DNA of 64,000 nt from Hyphomonadaceae bacterium (GCA_019747815.1 JAIEQJ010000021.1:1-64000); one strand, 5' to 3'. Numbered from the stretch's first letter, positions 39,675-52,923 are shown. Notes: a model not told the origin generated them from the letters alone. Numbers and translations: made by a program.

Positions 39675-40037
39675 CTAGAAGCTCAGGCCGCCTTCGCGCG
39701 CCCCGTCGGCCAGCGCCTTGATGCGGCCGTGATACTTGAAGCCGCCCCGGTCGAACACCACGACCTTCACGCCCGCCTTCGTCGCACGCTCGGCGAGCAG
39801 CTTGCCGACCGCGGCGGCGGCCGCCTTGTCGGCGCCGGTCTTGAGCTTGCCCTTGAGATCCTTCTCCAGGCTCGAGGCGGCCGCCACGGTGTGGCCGTGC
39901 ACGTCGTCGATGACCTGCGCATAGATGTGCTTGGACGAGCGGTGCACGGACAACCGCGGCCGCCCGCTGGAGTTGCCAGCAAGCTCACGGCGCACGCGCC
40001 GCTTGCGGCGATCGAACTGGTTCATTTTGCGCAGCAT
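39675..40037 (-). CDS. rplR: 50S ribosomal protein L18
   Basis: A 120-residue L18, which binds 5S rRNA with L5. The family signature [20 protein letters not shown] is followed by [20 protein letters not shown] and the C-terminal [26 protein letters not shown]. The ATG at 40037 has a GAGG site 8 bases upstream; an internal ATG at 40025 ([11 protein letters not shown]) is an alternative. It lies between rplF and rpsE. Confidence 0.95.
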   Translation of the reverse strand: MLRKMNQFDRRKRRVRRELAGNSSGRPRLSVHRSSKHIYAQVIDDVHGHTVAAASSLEKDLKGKLKTGADKAAAAAVGKLLAERATKAGVKVVVFDRGGFKYHGRIKALADGAREGGLSF

Positions 40038-40047
40038 GGCGCAGGCC

Positions 40048-40590
40048 TCACTTCTTCTTGCCTTCTTTGCGATGGATGTATTCGCCCTGATAGCGCACAC
40101 CCTTGCCCTGATAGGGCTCGGGGGGGCGCGAGGCGCGAATCTCGGCGGCGAGCTGCCCGACCTTCTGCTTGTCGATGCCCGAGACCGTGACAAGCTCCTG
40201 CTTGGCGCCGCCCACCTTCACGTCCACGCCGGCCGGAACCTTGTGCAGCACATCGTGGCTGAAGCCAACCTGCAACTGCAGCACGTCCTTGCCCTTCATG
40301 GCCGCGCGAAAGCCGACGCCGTGAATTTCCAGCGTCTGCGAATAGCCCTTGGTGACGCCCTCAATCAGGTTGACGATCTGGGTGCGCGTCATGCCCCACA
40401 TGGCGCGGGCCGTCTGGGTGTCCTCGACCAGGCCCACCTCGATGCCGCTCTCCGTCTTGGCAACCTTGGTCTGCTCCGGACACGTGAAGGACAGCTCGCC
40501 CTTCGGGCCCTTCACCGTCACCTTCTGGCCGGACACGGCCGCCGTCACACCCGACGGGATCGCTACCGGCTTCTTTCCAATCCGCGACAT
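40048..40590 (-). CDS. rplF: 50S ribosomal protein L6
   Basis: A 180-residue L6 with its two tandem homologous domains. Start [17 protein letters not shown] and [10 protein letters not shown] mark domain 1; [26 protein letters not shown] and the C-terminal signature [24 protein letters not shown] mark domain 2. It lies near the factor-binding site of the large subunit. It follows rpsH by 32 bases. Confidence 0.97.
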   Translation of the reverse strand: MSRIGKKPVAIPSGVTAAVSGQKVTVKGPKGELSFTCPEQTKVAKTESGIEVGLVEDTQTARAMWGMTRTQIVNLIEGVTKGYSQTLEIHGVGFRAAMKGKDVLQLQVGFSHDVLHKVPAGVDVKVGGAKQELVTVSGIDKQKVGQLAAEIRASRPPEPYQGKGVRYQGEYIHRKEGKKK

Positions 40591-40622
40591 CGCTCAGTCC
40601 TTCGCCTCGCACCAACCGGTGC

Positions 40623-41015
40623 TTAGAACACGTTGCACAGGATCTCGCCGCCCACGTTCTCTTCACGTGCGCGGGAATCCGACATAACGCCCTTGGGCGT
40701 CGAGAGAATGGCCACGCCCAGGCCGTTGGCGACCGTCGTCAGATCGCGCACCGCCGAGTAGACGCGGCGTCCGGGCTTGGACACGCGCTTGATCTCGCGG
40801 ATGGCCGGCTGGCCGTTGGAATACTTCAGCTCGATCTCGAGCTCGGGCGGGGCGCCCTTGTGCTCCACACGCGTGTAGCCGCGAATGTAGCCTTCAGACG
40901 CCAGCACGTCGAGCACGCGCACGCGCAGGTTGGAGGCGGGCGAGGTCACCTTCGGGCGCCGGCGCATCTGCGCGTTGCGGATGCGGGTCAGCAAATCGCC
41001 GAGCGGGTCGTTCAT
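40623..41015 (-). CDS. rpsH: 30S ribosomal protein S8
   Basis: A 130-residue S8, an early-binding central-domain protein that in enterobacteria also represses the spc operon by binding L5 mRNA. The start [20 protein letters not shown], the middle YIRGY and the end [22 protein letters not shown] are family-typical. It sits between rpsN and rplF, 12 bases after rpsN. Confidence 0.97.
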   Translation of the reverse strand: MNDPLGDLLTRIRNAQMRRRPKVTSPASNLRVRVLDVLASEGYIRGYTRVEHKGAPPELEIELKYSNGQPAIREIKRVSKPGRRVYSAVRDLTTVANGLGVAILSTPKGVMSDSRAREENVGGEILCNVF

Positions 41016-41027
41016 TGGCCAGCCTCC

Positions 41028-41333
41028 TTACCAGCTCGACTTGGTCATGCCGGGGATCATGCCCTGGCTCGCCAGCTCGCGCAGCATGTTGCGGCACAGC
41101 TTCAGCTTGCGGTAGTAGCCGCGCGCGCGGCCCGTCAGCTCGCAGCGGTTGCGGATGCGCGACGGCGCCGAGTTGCGCGGCAGCTGGGCGAGCTTGAGGC
41201 GCGCGGCAAAGCGCTCCTCGCTGGGCTTCGTCAGATCGCTGGCGATGCCCTTGAGCTTCTTGCGCTTGGCCGCGTACTGCGCCACCAGCTTCCTGCGGTG
41301 GTTGTTCTTGTTGACCGAGCTCTTCTTAGCCAT
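41028..41333 (-). CDS. rpsN: 30S ribosomal protein S14 (zinc-independent type)
   Basis: A 101-residue S14 of the C-minus long form, lacking the CxxC pairs of the zinc type. The start [20 protein letters not shown], the [40 protein letters not shown] core and the end GMTKSSW are typical. It belongs to the small-subunit head. It follows rplE by 21 bases. Confidence 0.96.
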   Translation of the reverse strand: MAKKSSVNKNNHRRKLVAQYAAKRKKLKGIASDLTKPSEERFAARLKLAQLPRNSAPSRIRNRCELTGRARGYYRKLKLCRNMLRELASQGMIPGMTKSSW

Positions 41334-41354
41334 GCAGTCCTCCAGACGCCGCGC

Positions 41355-42119
41355 TTAAGCTTGGCGAAACGGGAAATTGAAGCCGCGCAGCAGCGCGCGC
41401 GCCTCGTCATCAGATTTGGCCGTGGTGCACACGATCACGTCCATGCCCCAGATCTCGTCGACCTGGTCATAGTCGATCTCGGGAAACACGATGTGCTCCC
41501 TCAGCCCCATCGCGAAATTGCCGCGGCCGTCGAAGCTCTTGGGGTTCAGCCCGCGGAAGTCCTTCACGCGCGGGAGGGCAATCGTCACCAGGCGATCGAC
41601 GAACTCGTACATGCGGTCGCCGCGCAAGGTCACCTTGGCGCCGATCGGCATGTCGTCGCGCACCTTGTAGGTGGCGATCGACTTGCGGGCGCGCGTGACG
41701 ACGGCGCGCTGGCCGGCGATCAGACTCAGGTCCTTGGCCGCCGAATCCACCTTCTTGCGATCGTTGACGGCCTCGCCCACGCCCATGTTGAGCACGATCT
41801 TCTCGATGCGCGGGATCTGCATCGCGTTCTGGTAGTTGAATTCCTTCTTCAGCGCGTCGCGCACGACCTTCTCATAGAGCGCCTTCATGCGCGGCCGGTA
41901 GTCCTTCGGCCGCGGCGCCGGCGGTGCCGCAGCCTTCTCGCCCTTGGGCGCACCTTTGCCGTCACGAGGCTTGCCCTTGCCGGGCGCCCCCTTGGCAGCC
42001 TTGTCCTGGCCGGCGGCCGCCTTGGCGCCCTGCTCAGGCTTGGCGACCTTGGCCGGCTTGTCGGCCGCTGCCGCTTTGTCCGGCTTGGAAGACTTGGCCG
42101 GCTTGTCGTCTGCAGCCAT
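41355..42119 (-). CDS. rplE: 50S ribosomal protein L5 with a 73-residue Lys/Ala/Pro-rich N-terminal extension
   Basis: A 254-residue L5; the family norm is about 180-187. The canonical protein starts at residue 74 ([20 protein letters not shown]) and continues with [47 protein letters not shown] and [19 protein letters not shown]. Residues 1-73 contain 16 lysines with many alanines and prolines in short KPAK/KAA/GKGK units, probably disordered. The ATG at 42119 is 2 bases from the rplX stop, and no later ATG has a better ribosome site, so the extension appears translated; initiation near residue 78 cannot be excluded. L5 binds 5S rRNA and contacts S13 and P-site tRNA. Confidence 0.95.
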   Translation of the reverse strand: MAADDKPAKSSKPDKAAAADKPAKVAKPEQGAKAAAGQDKAAKGAPGKGKPRDGKGAPKGEKAAAPPAPRPKDYRPRMKALYEKVVRDALKKEFNYQNAMQIPRIEKIVLNMGVGEAVNDRKKVDSAAKDLSLIAGQRAVVTRARKSIATYKVRDDMPIGAKVTLRGDRMYEFVDRLVTIALPRVKDFRGLNPKSFDGRGNFAMGLREHIVFPEIDYDQVDEIWGMDVIVCTTAKSDDEARALLRGFNFPFRQA

Positions 42120-42121
42120 GG

Positions 42122-42442
42122 CTATCTATTCTCCGGAATCTGCTCGCCGGACCGCTTGGCGACACGCACCTTGCGTCCGTCTTCGAGAAGCTTGAAGCCG
42201 ACGCGCGTCGGCTTGCCGTCCTTGGGATCCTCCAGCGCCAGGTTGGAGAGATGGATCGGCGCCTCTTTGGAGATGATCCCGCCCTCCTGCTGCGCCGTCT
42301 GGCGCTGATGTCGGCGCACGGTATTCACCCCGCGCACCAGCGCCCTGCCCTCTTTGGGCATGACCTGAAACACCTCACCCTTCTTGCCCTTGTCGCGGCC
42401 GGCGAGGACGACCACGCGATCCCCTTTCCTGATCCGTTCCAT
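42122..42442 (-). CDS. rplX: 50S ribosomal protein L24
   Basis: A 106-residue L24 with the KOW motif near the N-terminus ([21 protein letters not shown]), followed by [19 protein letters not shown] and the zone [14 protein letters not shown]. It binds the exit-tunnel rim and starts large-subunit assembly. Its ATG shares one base with the rplN stop (TAATG), implying translational coupling. Confidence 0.96.
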   Translation of the reverse strand: MERIRKGDRVVVLAGRDKGKKGEVFQVMPKEGRALVRGVNTVRRHQRQTAQQEGGIISKEAPIHLSNLALEDPKDGKPTRVGFKLLEDGRKVRVAKRSGEQIPENR

Positions 42443-42810
42443 TACAGGACCTCCGGGGCGAGACTGACGATCTTCATGTGGTTGCGGGCTCTCAGTTCGC
42501 GGGTCACCGGCCCGAAGATGCGCGTGCCGATCGGCTCGCCCTGGGCATTGATCAGCACCGCCGCGTTGCGGTCGAAGCGGATCAGCGAGCCGTCGGGACG
42601 GCGCACACCTTTGGCCGTGCGCACCACCACCGCCTTCATCACCTCGCCCTTCTTCACGCGGCCGCGCGGAATGGCTTCCTTGACGGTCACGACAATCGTA
42701 TCCCCGACCGTGGCGTACCTGCGCTTGGAGCCCCCCAGCACCTTGATGCACTGCAGGCGCCGCGCGCCGGAGTTGTCGGCCACGTCGAGGTTGGTCTCCA
42801 TCTGAATCAT
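42442..42810 (-). CDS. rplN: 50S ribosomal protein L14
   Basis: A 122-residue L14, the standard length. [20 protein letters not shown] starts the protein. [25 protein letters not shown] and [13 protein letters not shown], then [11 protein letters not shown], close it. It forms part of the interface with S12 and other subunit bridges. It lies 69 bases after rpsQ and overlaps rplX by one base. Confidence 0.97.
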   Translation of the reverse strand: MIQMETNLDVADNSGARRLQCIKVLGGSKRRYATVGDTIVVTVKEAIPRGRVKKGEVMKAVVVRTAKGVRRPDGSLIRFDRNAAVLINAQGEPIGTRIFGPVTRELRARNHMKIVSLAPEVL

Positions 42811-42878
42811 CGGCCAGTTCCTCGTCCCGCAGTCATTTCATTCATTGCTCCAGCCCTCTCGCCCCGAGAGGGCCGCGC

Positions 42879-43118
42879 TCACACCTTGCTGTCCTTCAGC
42901 ACCACCCACCGCTTGTTCTTCGAGATGGGCTTGCTCTCCTCGATGCGCACGATGTCACCCACCTTGAAGGTGGAATCCTCATCGTGGGCATGGAACTTCT
43001 TCGACCGGCGCACCGTCTTCTTCAGCAGGGGGTGCGTGTAGCGGCGCTCCACCTGCACCACCACGGTCTTGGCGTTCTTGTCGGAAACCACGACACCCTG
43101 CAAAACGCGCTTCGGCAT
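42879..43118 (-). CDS. rpsQ: 30S ribosomal protein S17
   Basis: A 79-residue S17 with an OB fold. The start [20 protein letters not shown], the middle [20 protein letters not shown] and the signature [18 protein letters not shown] are diagnostic. It binds helix 11 of 16S rRNA. It follows rpmC by 9 bases. Confidence 0.96.
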   Translation of the reverse strand: MPKRVLQGVVVSDKNAKTVVVQVERRYTHPLLKKTVRRSKKFHAHDEDSTFKVGDIVRIEESKPISKNKRWVVLKDSKV

Positions 43119-43127
43119 GTTCTAACC

Positions 43128-43337
43128 TCAAGCCTTCTCGTTACCCGCGCCGCTGCGCCGTTGTGTCTGCACTGTCTTGATGCGCGCAATGTCGCGACGC
43201 ACCGCACGCACGCGCGAGGTGTTCTCGAGCTGCCCGGTGGCCCGCTGAAAGCGCAGGTTGAACTGCTCCTTCTTCAGCCGCGCGACCTGCTCATCCAGCT
43301 GATCCGGGGTCATGGCCCTGAATTCTTCTGTCTTCAT
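43128..43337 (-). CDS. rpmC: 50S ribosomal protein L29
   Basis: A 69-residue L29, a two-helix protein at the exit tunnel near the signal recognition particle docking site. [20 protein letters not shown] and the ending [28 protein letters not shown] match the family. It lies 13 bases after rplP. Confidence 0.95.
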   Translation of the reverse strand: MKTEEFRAMTPDQLDEQVARLKKEQFNLRFQRATGQLENTSRVRAVRRDIARIKTVQTQRRSGAGNEKA

Positions 43338-43350
43338 GACGCCACCTATC

Positions 43351-43761
43351 TCAAGCCTGCCGCTTCACGATGCGCGTCTTGATCGGAAGCTTGGCGGCAC
43401 CCAAGGTCAGGGCTTCGCGCGCGGTTGCTTCCGTGACGCCATCCAGCTCGAACATGATGCGGCCGGGCTTCACGCGGGCCACCCACAGCTCGGGCGCACC
43501 CTTGCCGGAGCCCATGCGCACCTCGGCCGGCTTCTTGGTCACCGGGATATCGGGGAAGATGCGAATCCAAACCCTGCCCGCACGCTTCATGCCGCGCGAT
43601 ATCGCCCGCCGCGCCGCCTCGATCTGGCGCGCGGTCAGCCGGTCCGGCTCCACGGCCTTGAGGCCGAACGAGCCGAAGTTGAGCTCCGTCCCACCCTTGG
43701 CCTTGCCATGGATGCGGCCCTTGTGGGCCTTGCGGAATTTAGTGCGTGTGGGCTGCAGCAT
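43351..43761 (-). CDS. rplP: 50S ribosomal protein L16
   Basis: A 136-residue L16 near the peptidyl transferase centre and A-site t[22 protein letters not shown], the [22 protein letters not shown]-like block and [25 protein letters not shown] identify it. The family's hydroxylated or contacting arginine region (about 80-82) is conserved. It follows rpsC by 12 bases. Confidence 0.97.
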   Translation of the reverse strand: MLQPTRTKFRKAHKGRIHGKAKGGTELNFGSFGLKAVEPDRLTARQIEAARRAISRGMKRAGRVWIRIFPDIPVTKKPAEVRMGSGKGAPELWVARVKPGRIMFELDGVTEATAREALTLGAAKLPIKTRIVKRQA

Positions 43762-43773
43762 GTCGCGTCACCT

Positions 43774-44541
43774 TCAAGCCTTCGCCGCTTCGGAGGCGCG
43801 CTCACCGCCACCCCAGCTCTCACGGTCCCCACCGCCGCCGCCACCGCCACGGCGCCGTCCACCACCGCCTTCCTGGGCTTCGATGGCGCGCTTCTCGGCC
43901 GCCATCGGATCGTGGTCCAGGATCTCGCCTTTGAAGATCCAAACCTTGACGCCGATGATGCCGTAGGCAGTCCTGGCGAGGCCGTAGCCGAAATCGATAT
44001 CGGCACGCAGGGTGTGCAGCGGCACGCGGCCCTCGCGATACCACTCCATGCGCGCGATCTCCGCGCCGCCGAGCCGACCCGAGCAATTGATGCGGATGCC
44101 GAGCGCGCCAAGCCGCAGCGCCGATTGCACCGAGCGCTTCATCGCGCGGCGGAAGGCGACGCGGCGCTCGAGCTGCTGGGCGATGGTCTCGGCGACCAGG
44201 GTGGCGTCGATCTCCGGCTTGCGCACCTCCAGGATGTTCAGGTGGACCTCGGAAGCGGTGAGCTTGGCAAGCTCGCTCCTGAGCTTCTCGATGTCCGCGC
44301 CCTTCTTGCCGATCAGCACGCCCGGCCGCGCCGTGTGCACCGTCACGCGGCACTTCTTGTGCGGACGCTCGATCACCACCTTGGAGATGCCGCCCGCGCG
44401 GCGCTGCTTGAGGATGTGCTCGCGGATGGCCATGTCCTCGTGCAGCAGCTTGCCGTACTCGCCGCGGCTCGCGAACCAGCGGCTGTCCCACGTCCGGTTG
44501 ATCCCGACGCGAAGCCCGACCGGATTGACCTTGTGACCCAT
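43774..44541 (-). CDS. rpsC: 30S ribosomal protein S3 with glycine-rich tail
   Basis: A 255-residue S3 with an N-terminal domain ([20 protein letters not shown]), a KH RNA-binding domain with [17 protein letters not shown], and the C-terminal domain with [38 protein letters not shown]. It extends past [12 protein letters not shown] into a final segment that includes ten or more glycines interspersed with arginines (about 226-248). The tail is longer than usual and RGG-like. Its ATG overlaps the rplV stop by one base (TAATG). S3 forms part of the mRNA entry tunnel. Confidence 0.96.
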   Translation of the reverse strand: MGHKVNPVGLRVGINRTWDSRWFASRGEYGKLLHEDMAIREHILKQRRAGGISKVVIERPHKKCRVTVHTARPGVLIGKKGADIEKLRSELAKLTASEVHLNILEVRKPEIDATLVAETIAQQLERRVAFRRAMKRSVQSALRLGALGIRINCSGRLGGAEIARMEWYREGRVPLHTLRADIDFGYGLARTAYGIIGVKVWIFKGEILDHDPMAAEKRAIEAQEGGGGRRRGGGGGGGDRESWGGGERASEAAKA

Positions 44542-44984
44542 TACGCGGTCTCCTCCGCTTTCGCCCGCTCGCCGCGCTTGGATTTCCCGGCGCTCGCGTC
44601 TTCCTTTGCCTCTTGCGCAACCTCTTTCACAACCACGGTCAGCTGGGCAAACGGCTTCTCGATGGGGCTCATGCGGCCACGGCCACGGGCGTGGAAGCGC
44701 CGCATGACGAGGTTCTTGCCCACGTGGGCCTGCGTCACGACCAGATCGTTGACGTCGAGGCCATGGTTGTTCTCGGCGTTGGCCACGGCCGACATCACGC
44801 ACTTGCGCACGTCCTGCGCGATGCGCTTCCTGGAGAACTCCAGATCGGCGAGCGCCACGTCCACCTTCTTGCCGCGGATCAGCTGCGCGACCAGGTTGAG
44901 CTTCTGCGGCGACACCCTCAGGTTTCTCGCCACCGCCCGCGCCTCGGTCTCACCCAGCACCCGCTCCCGCTTCGACTTGCCCAT
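44541..44984 (-). CDS. rplV: 50S ribosomal protein L22 with C-terminal extension
   Basis: A 147-residue L22; the usual length is 110-130. The start [20 protein letters not shown] is followed by [22 protein letters not shown] and the beta-hairpin tip [22 protein letters not shown], which lines the exit tunnel and is where macrolide-resistance changes occur; no obvious deviation is seen. Residues about 118-147 are a Lys/Glu/Ala-rich tail. It follows rpsS by 34 bases. Confidence 0.95.
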   Translation of the reverse strand: MGKSKRERVLGETEARAVARNLRVSPQKLNLVAQLIRGKKVDVALADLEFSRKRIAQDVRKCVMSAVANAENNHGLDVNDLVVTQAHVGKNLVMRRFHARGRGRMSPIEKPFAQLTVVVKEVAQEAKEDASAGKSKRGERAKAEETA

Positions 44985-45018
44985 ATCATTCAGCCTTCAA
45001 TTGCATCCCGGCCTCGCC

Positions 45019-45312
45019 TCAAGCCGCCGCCGGTTTGGCTCTGACCGCTCTCTTGTCGCCGCTATGCGAATGGAATGTCCGCGTCGGCGAGAACTCGCCG
45101 AACTTGTGGCCGATCATGTCCTCGCTCACGTTGACGGGCACGAACTTCTGCCCGTTGTAGACGCCGAACGTGAGCCCCACGAACTGCGGCAGAATGGTCG
45201 AGCGCCGGCTCCAGATCTTGATGATCTCGTTGCGGCCGGACGCGCGCGACTTCTCGGCCTTCTTGAGAAGGTAGCCGTCGACGAAGGGGCCCTTCCAGAC
45301 TGAGCGTGCCAT
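45019..45312 (-). CDS. rpsS: 30S ribosomal protein S19
   Basis: A 97-residue S19 of the small-subunit head. [20 protein letters not shown], the middle [30 protein letters not shown] and the end [22 protein letters not shown] are typical. It follows rplB by 15 bases. Confidence 0.97.
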   Translation of the reverse strand: MARSVWKGPFVDGYLLKKAEKSRASGRNEIIKIWSRRSTILPQFVGLTFGVYNGQKFVPVNVSEDMIGHKFGEFSPTRTFHSHSGDKRAVRAKPAAA

Positions 45313-45327
45313 GTGCTTCTCGTGCCT

Positions 45328-46149
45328 CTACTTGGCTTTGCTGCGGGGACGGATGATGAACTGGTCCGTCGCCTTGTTCTTGCGGGTCTTGGCGCCCTTG
45401 GTCGACTTGCCCCAAGGCGTCGCCCAGTGCTTGCCACCCTTGGTGCGGCCACCGTTGGGATGATCGATCGGGTTCATGGCGATCGAACGCACGGTCGGGC
45501 GCGTGCCCTTCCAGCGCGTGCGGCCGGCCTTGCCCACCGACTCGTTCAAGTGATCGGGGTTGGATACCGCACCCACGGTCGCCATGCACTCCGCCCGCAC
45601 CCGCCGCGTCTCACCGGAATTGAGACGCACGATCGCCCAGCCGGCATCGCGGCCGACGAGTTGCGCATACGCGCCCGCGGACCGCGCGATCTTGCCGCCG
45701 CCGCCGGCCTTGATCTCGATGTTGTGCACGATGGTGCCGACCGGCAGGGAGGCCAGATGCATGGCGTTGCCCGGCTTCACGTCGCCCTTGACGCCCGCCA
45801 CCACGCTGTCGCCGACGGCAAGCCGCTGGGGTGCCAGGATATAGGAGAGCGTGCCGTCCTGGTACTTCAGCAGCGCAATGAAGGCCGTGCGGTTGGGATC
45901 GTACTCGAGCCGCTCGACCTTGGCCGGCATGTCGTGCTTGGCGCGACGGAAATCGATGCGCCGATAGGACTGCTTGTGCCCGCCGCCGATGTGGCGCGTA
46001 GTGATGCGGCCGTAGTTGTTGCGCCCGCCGGACTTGGTCTTGCCGTCGGTCAGCATCTTGATCGGCGCGCCCTTCCACAGATGGCTGCGGTCGACCAGCA
46101 CGAGCTGGCGCAGTCCGGGAGTGGTGGGACGAAATGTTTTCAGGGCCAT
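45328..46149 (-). CDS. rplB: 50S ribosomal protein L2
   Basis: A 273-residue L2, essential for peptidyl-transferase centre assembly. [20 protein letters not shown] opens the protein. The RNA-binding domain has [22 protein letters not shown], and the later part holds [20 protein letters not shown] and [24 protein letters not shown] with the conserved histidine-rich loop. It follows rplW by 13 bases. Confidence 0.97.
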   Translation of the reverse strand: MALKTFRPTTPGLRQLVLVDRSHLWKGAPIKMLTDGKTKSGGRNNYGRITTRHIGGGHKQSYRRIDFRRAKHDMPAKVERLEYDPNRTAFIALLKYQDGTLSYILAPQRLAVGDSVVAGVKGDVKPGNAMHLASLPVGTIVHNIEIKAGGGGKIARSAGAYAQLVGRDAGWAIVRLNSGETRRVRAECMATVGAVSNPDHLNESVGKAGRTRWKGTRPTVRSIAMNPIDHPNGGRTKGGKHWATPWGKSTKGAKTRKNKATDQFIIRPRSKAK

Positions 46150-46162
46150 GGCCGCGTCTCTC

Positions 46163-46459
46163 CTACAGCCCCGTCGTTACGTCGATGGTGTGGCCCTCCT
46201 CGAGGGTCACGATCGCGCGCTTGCTGTCGCTCTGACGGGCGCGGATATTCTTGAACACCTTCATCTTGCCCTTGCGGACCTGCGTGTTGACGGCCTTCAC
46301 CTTCACATTGAAGAGCTTCTCGACGGCCGCCTTGATCTCGGGCTTGCTCGCATCCCGCGCCACCTTGAACACGACCTGGTTGTGCTCCGACACCAGGGTC
46401 GACTTCTCGGTGATCGCCGGTGCGCGGATCACGTCGTGGGGATCTTTTCTCTTGCTCAT
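46163..46459 (-). CDS. rplW: 50S ribosomal protein L23
   Basis: A 98-residue L23 at the tunnel exit, docking point of trigger factor and signal recognition particle. [50 protein letters not shown] is family-typical. The first bases overlap the rplD stop (ATGA). Confidence 0.96.
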   Translation of the reverse strand: MSKRKDPHDVIRAPAITEKSTLVSEHNQVVFKVARDASKPEIKAAVEKLFNVKVKAVNTQVRKGKMKVFKNIRARQSDSKRAIVTLEEGHTIDVTTGL

Positions 46460-47076
46460 TTGAAGCGCGCCTCCAGCGCTTCCACGGCCGCCTTGGTCAG
46501 CACCAGGCTCTTGCGGCGCAGGATGTCGTAGACGTTGATGCCCTGCACAGGCAGCACGTCGATATTGGGAATATTGCGGGCCGCCCTGGCGAAGCCGGGC
46601 TCGATCTCGGCACCGTCGATGATCAGCGCGTTGGTCAGCTCAAGCTTCCCAAAGCACTCCCGCAAACCCTTGGTCTTGCCGTCGGCTGCTTCCGCCCGGT
46701 CCAGCACGACGATCTCGCCGGCCTTGGCCTTGGCCGAGAGCGCATGGCGCAACGCCAGCGCACGCACCTTCTTGGGAAGGTCGATGGCATGGCTGCGCGG
46801 CTTGGGCCCGAAGGCCTTGCCGCCGCCGCGGAACTGCGGCACGCCCTTGTCGCCGTGCCGGGCGCCGCCGGTGCCCTTCTGCTTGTACATCTTCTTGCCG
46901 GTGGTCGTGATCTCCGACCGGTCCTGCACGTGGTGCGTGCCCGCCATGCGCTTCAGAAGCTGATAGCGCACCATGCGATGAATGAGGTCGGTGCGCGGCT
47001 CGAGCCCGAAGATGGCATCGTTGAGCTCCACCTCGCCGGCGCTGCCGGCATCCAATGTCTTGACCGCGGCTTTCAT
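46456..47076 (-). CDS. rplD: 50S ribosomal protein L4
   Basis: A 206-residue L4 with the globular domain and the long loop that reaches the exit tunnel ([33 protein letters not shown]). In enterobacteria L4 also regulates the S10 operon; no leader hairpin was identified here. Overlaps at both ends (rplC stop at 47073 and rplW start) indicate tight coupling. Confidence 0.96.
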   Translation of the reverse strand: MKAAVKTLDAGSAGEVELNDAIFGLEPRTDLIHRMVRYQLLKRMAGTHHVQDRSEITTTGKKMYKQKGTGGARHGDKGVPQFRGGGKAFGPKPRSHAIDLPKKVRALALRHALSAKAKAGEIVVLDRAEAADGKTKGLRECFGKLELTNALIIDGAEIEPGFARAARNIPNIDVLPVQGINVYDILRRKSLVLTKAAVEALEARFK

Positions 47077-47795
47077 GACGCCTGCTCCGCGCTGGTTGCG
47101 CTCGGGGCGGCATCGCCGCCGGCCTTGCGGAACGATCCGGGCTTGGGTGCATTCTCAGGCAGCGCGCGCTTGACGGCGTCGCGCACCAGAACCCAGTTGC
47201 CCTTGTTGCCCGGCACGGCGCCGCGCACCAGGATCAGGCCGCGGTCCTTGTCGGTCTCCACGACCTCCAGGTTCTGCGTCGTCACCTGCACGCTGCCCAT
47301 GTGGCCGGCCATCTTCTTGCCCTTGAACACCTTGCCGGGGTCCTGGCGCTGGCCGGTCGAGCCGTGGCTGCGGTGCACGACGGAGACGCCGTGCGTGGCG
47401 CGCAAACCACCGAAGTTCCAGCGCTTCATCGCACCCTGGAAGCCCTTGCCCTGGTTGGTGCCGGTGACGTCCACGTGCTGGCCCTTGACGAAATGGTCGG
47501 CGGTGATTTCCGCGCCCACCTCGATCAAGTTCTCCGGGCTCACCCGGAACTCGGCAACCTTGCGCTTGGGCTCCACCTTGGCGACGGCGAAATTCTGCCG
47601 CTCGGCGCGCGAGACGGTGCTCGCCTTGCGGGTGCCGGCGCCGAGCTGCAGCGCGGTATAGCCGTTCTTCTCGTCCGTGCGCTGGGCGAGGACCTGAACA
47701 TTGGCCAGCTTCAGCACGGTGACCGGCACATGCTCGCCGGCCTCCGTGAAGACGCGGGTCATCCCCACCTTCTGCGCAATCACTCCGGAGCGCAT
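47073..47795 (-). CDS. rplC: 50S ribosomal protein L3
   Basis: A 240-residue L3. [28 protein letters not shown] is the conserved start. [55 protein letters not shown] includes the glutamine methylated in some species. The C-terminal 30 residues form a Lys/Ala/Pro-rich tail. It follows rpsJ by 17 bases. Confidence 0.97.
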   Translation of the reverse strand: MRSGVIAQKVGMTRVFTEAGEHVPVTVLKLANVQVLAQRTDEKNGYTALQLGAGTRKASTVSRAERQNFAVAKVEPKRKVAEFRVSPENLIEVGAEITADHFVKGQHVDVTGTNQGKGFQGAMKRWNFGGLRATHGVSVVHRSHGSTGQRQDPGKVFKGKKMAGHMGSVQVTTQNLEVVETDKDRGLILVRGAVPGNKGNWVLVRDAVKRALPENAPKPGSFRKAGGDAAPSATSAEQAS

Positions 47796-47812
47796 TGTCT
47801 CGCGTTCCTTCC

Positions 47813-48121
47813 TTACAGCTTGATATCCACGTCGACGCCAGCCGCGATATCGAGCTTCATCAGGGCGTCGACGGTCTGCGGCGTCGGATCGACGATATCG
47901 AGCAGACGCTTGTGCGTGCGCATCTCGAACTGCTCGCGGCTCTTCTTGTCGATGTGCGGCGAGCGGTTGACGGTGAAGCGCTCGATGCGGGTAGGAAGCG
48001 GGATCGGGCCGCGCACCTCAGCGCCCGTGCGCTTGGCGGTGTTGACGATCTCGCGCGTCGATGCATCGAGCACCCGGTGATCGAAAGCCCTGAGGCGTAT
48101 TCTTATTTTCTGGCTCTGCAT
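47813..48121 (-). CDS. rpsJ: 30S ribosomal protein S10
   Basis: A 102-residue S10, the exact family length, which also serves as NusE in antitermination. [20 protein letters not shown], the signature [40 protein letters not shown] and the end GVDVDIKL are diagnostic. The ATG at 48121 is chosen by homology although the frame is open upstream. It begins the S10 operon, 61 bases after tuf. Confidence 0.97.
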   Translation of the reverse strand: MQSQKIRIRLRAFDHRVLDASTREIVNTAKRTGAEVRGPIPLPTRIERFTVNRSPHIDKKSREQFEMRTHKRLLDIVDPTPQTVDALMKLDIAAGVDVDIKL

Positions 48122-48182
48122 CTTGGCTCTACCCGCATGAAAGGTCCGGGCGCCCGGCTGGCCGGACGCCCCGGAACTCCTC

Positions 48183-49391
<1,209 letters not shown>

Positions 49392-49454
49392 GACGGCTCT
49401 CCTGTCTTCTCATTCCAACATCGCCGGACGTCCCCCGCCCGCCGAAATCCCAGC

Positions 49455-51530
<2,076 letters not shown>

Positions 51531-51545
51531 CGTTCTGGGTTCCGA

Positions 51546-52016
51546 TCACCAGCGGTAATGGGAGAAGGCCCGATTGGCCTCTGCCATCTTGTGCGTGTCC
51601 TCCCGCTTCTTCACCGCAGTGCCGCGATTGTTGGCAGCATCGAGAAGCTCCGCCGAAAGGCGCTCCTCCATAGTATTTTCGTTGCGGCCGCGCGCAGCCG
51701 TGATCAGCCAGCGAATGGCCAGCGCCTGCCGGCGCTCGTTGCGCACTTCCACGGGCACCTGGTAGGTGGCACCGCCGACACGCCGCGAGCGAACCTCGAC
51801 GGCCGGCATCACATTCTCCAGCGCCTGATGGAACAGCTGCACCGGGTTCGACCTGGCCTTGGTCTGCATCCTGTCGAGCGCGCCATAGACGATCCGCTCG
51901 GCCACCGACTTCTTGCCCTGCCTCATAATCGAGTTCATGAACTTGGACACGACGAGGTCGTTGAACTTCGGGTCCGGATTGACCTCGCGTTTCTCCGCTC
52001 TGTGCCGGCGCGACAT
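51546..52016 (-). CDS. rpsG: 30S ribosomal protein S7
   Basis: A 156-residue S7, which nucleates the 30S head. [20 protein letters not shown], the core [56 protein letters not shown] and the end [13 protein letters not shown] are standard. In enterobacteria it also represses the str operon. It follows rpsL by 95 bases. Confidence 0.97.
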   Translation of the reverse strand: MSRRHRAEKREVNPDPKFNDLVVSKFMNSIMRQGKKSVAERIVYGALDRMQTKARSNPVQLFHQALENVMPAVEVRSRRVGGATYQVPVEVRNERRQALAIRWLITAARGRNENTMEERLSAELLDAANNRGTAVKKREDTHKMAEANRAFSHYRW

Positions 52017-52111
52017 TGGCTCTCTTCCTCAGTCCGTCTCGTCGAATTCTCTGTAGCGTTCCGGTGCGGATCACCCCCGCCCTGCGCGGGGGTGGGACGC
52101 AAAACGACCCA

Positions 52112-52483
52112 TTACTTGGGTCGCTTTGCTCCGTACTTGGAGCGCCTCTGCTTCCTGTCCGCCACGCCCTGCGTGTCGAGCACACCGCGGATGATGTGAT
52201 AGCGCACGCCGGGCAGGTCCTTGACGCGGCCGCCGCGGATCATCACCACCGAGTGCTCTTGCAGATTGTGGCCCTCACCCGGAATGTAGCCGATCACCTC
52301 GAAGCCGTTGGTCAGCCGCACCTTGGCCACCTTGCGCAGCGCCGAGTTCGGCTTCTTCGGCGTCGTGGTGTAGACGCGCGTGCACACGCCGCGTTTCTGC
52401 GGGCACGCCTGCATGTGGCGCGCCTTCTCGCGGTAGACCTTCTGAGTCCGCGGCTTGCGGGTCAGCTGCTGTATCGTCGGCAT
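52112..52483 (-). CDS. rpsL: 30S ribosomal protein S12
   Basis: A 123-residue S12, the exact bacterial length. [57 protein letters not shown] and [28 protein letters not shown] are conserved. The lysines whose change gives streptomycin resistance (in TPKKPNS and GRVKDLP) are the wild-type form. The ATG at 52483 is chosen by homology. It is the first gene of the str operon and is preceded by a strong promoter with a long leader. Confidence 0.97.
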   Translation of the reverse strand: MPTIQQLTRKPRTQKVYREKARHMQACPQKRGVCTRVYTTTPKKPNSALRKVAKVRLTNGFEVIGYIPGEGHNLQEHSVVMIRGGRVKDLPGVRYHIIRGVLDTQGVADRKQRRSKYGAKRPK

Positions 52484-52720
52484 GCGCCGTTTTCCACCTG
52501 CCTGCGGCGCAGGGGCCATAGCCCCAAACGCCATGAACGATTGGCCGAGACGCGCTTCTGCCGCGCTCGACCGAACATCCAGAGGATCCGTAGGGTATCG
52601 CTTTCGCGGTCCCGCGGATCTTGGCCCGAAATGTCCTCTGCTTAACGACGGCAGCGTTTAGGTCAGGCTCGAGTGAATGCCAAGCCGGTGAAGCCTACCG
52701 CCTGCCGTGAGAGTGCGCGG

Positions 52721-52750
52721 GTTATATACGAGGCTGACTCAGCCGGTCAA
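52721..52750 (-). promoter_or_regulatory. Strong promoter of the str operon (rpsL-rpsG-fusA-tuf)
   Basis: On the minus strand TTGACC (52745-52750) is followed after 16-18 bases by TATATAAC. The hexamer TATAAC (52721-52726) gives an 18-base spacer and TATATA (52723-52728) a 16-base one. The transcript would start near 52714, giving a leader of about 230 bases before rpsL. The rest of the 440-base gap between rpsL and rpoC shows a terminator-like hairpin but no gene. Confidence 0.75.
52732..52744. promoter_or_regulatory. Perfect palindrome within the str promoter spacer
   Basis: GGCTGA-C-TCAGCC is a perfect 6+6 inverted repeat lying exactly between the -35 and -10 elements of the str promoter. 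Such placement is typical for repressors or for MerR-like activators that distort the spacer. Confidence 0.5.
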
Positions 52751-52872
52751 CACCCGGAACGGGCTGCCGGAAAATAATTTCGACACCCGAACGCCGTTTT
52801 TCGCAAGGGAAACCGCCGCATCAGCCGACGGACTGTCGCACCGCACAAGAACCTCAACGGCCCCGCAGACGA

Positions 52873-52899
52873 CAACGGCCGCCGAAACGGCGGCCGTTG
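52873..52899 (-). terminator. Terminator-like hairpin downstream of rpoC
   Basis: CAACGGCCGCCG (52873-52884) and CGGCGGCCGTTG (52888-52899) form a perfect 12-bp stem with the tri-loop AAA, beginning 24 bases after the rpoC stop. No T-run follows. It separates the rpoBC transcript from the str operon promoter. Confidence 0.6.
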
Positions 52900-52923
52900 C
52901 CCTGTGAACCGCTCTGACGACCC

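Noticed and set aside
52112-52483. Possible streptomycin-resistance change in S12
   Set aside because: The lysines in TPKKPNS and GRVKDLP are wild type.
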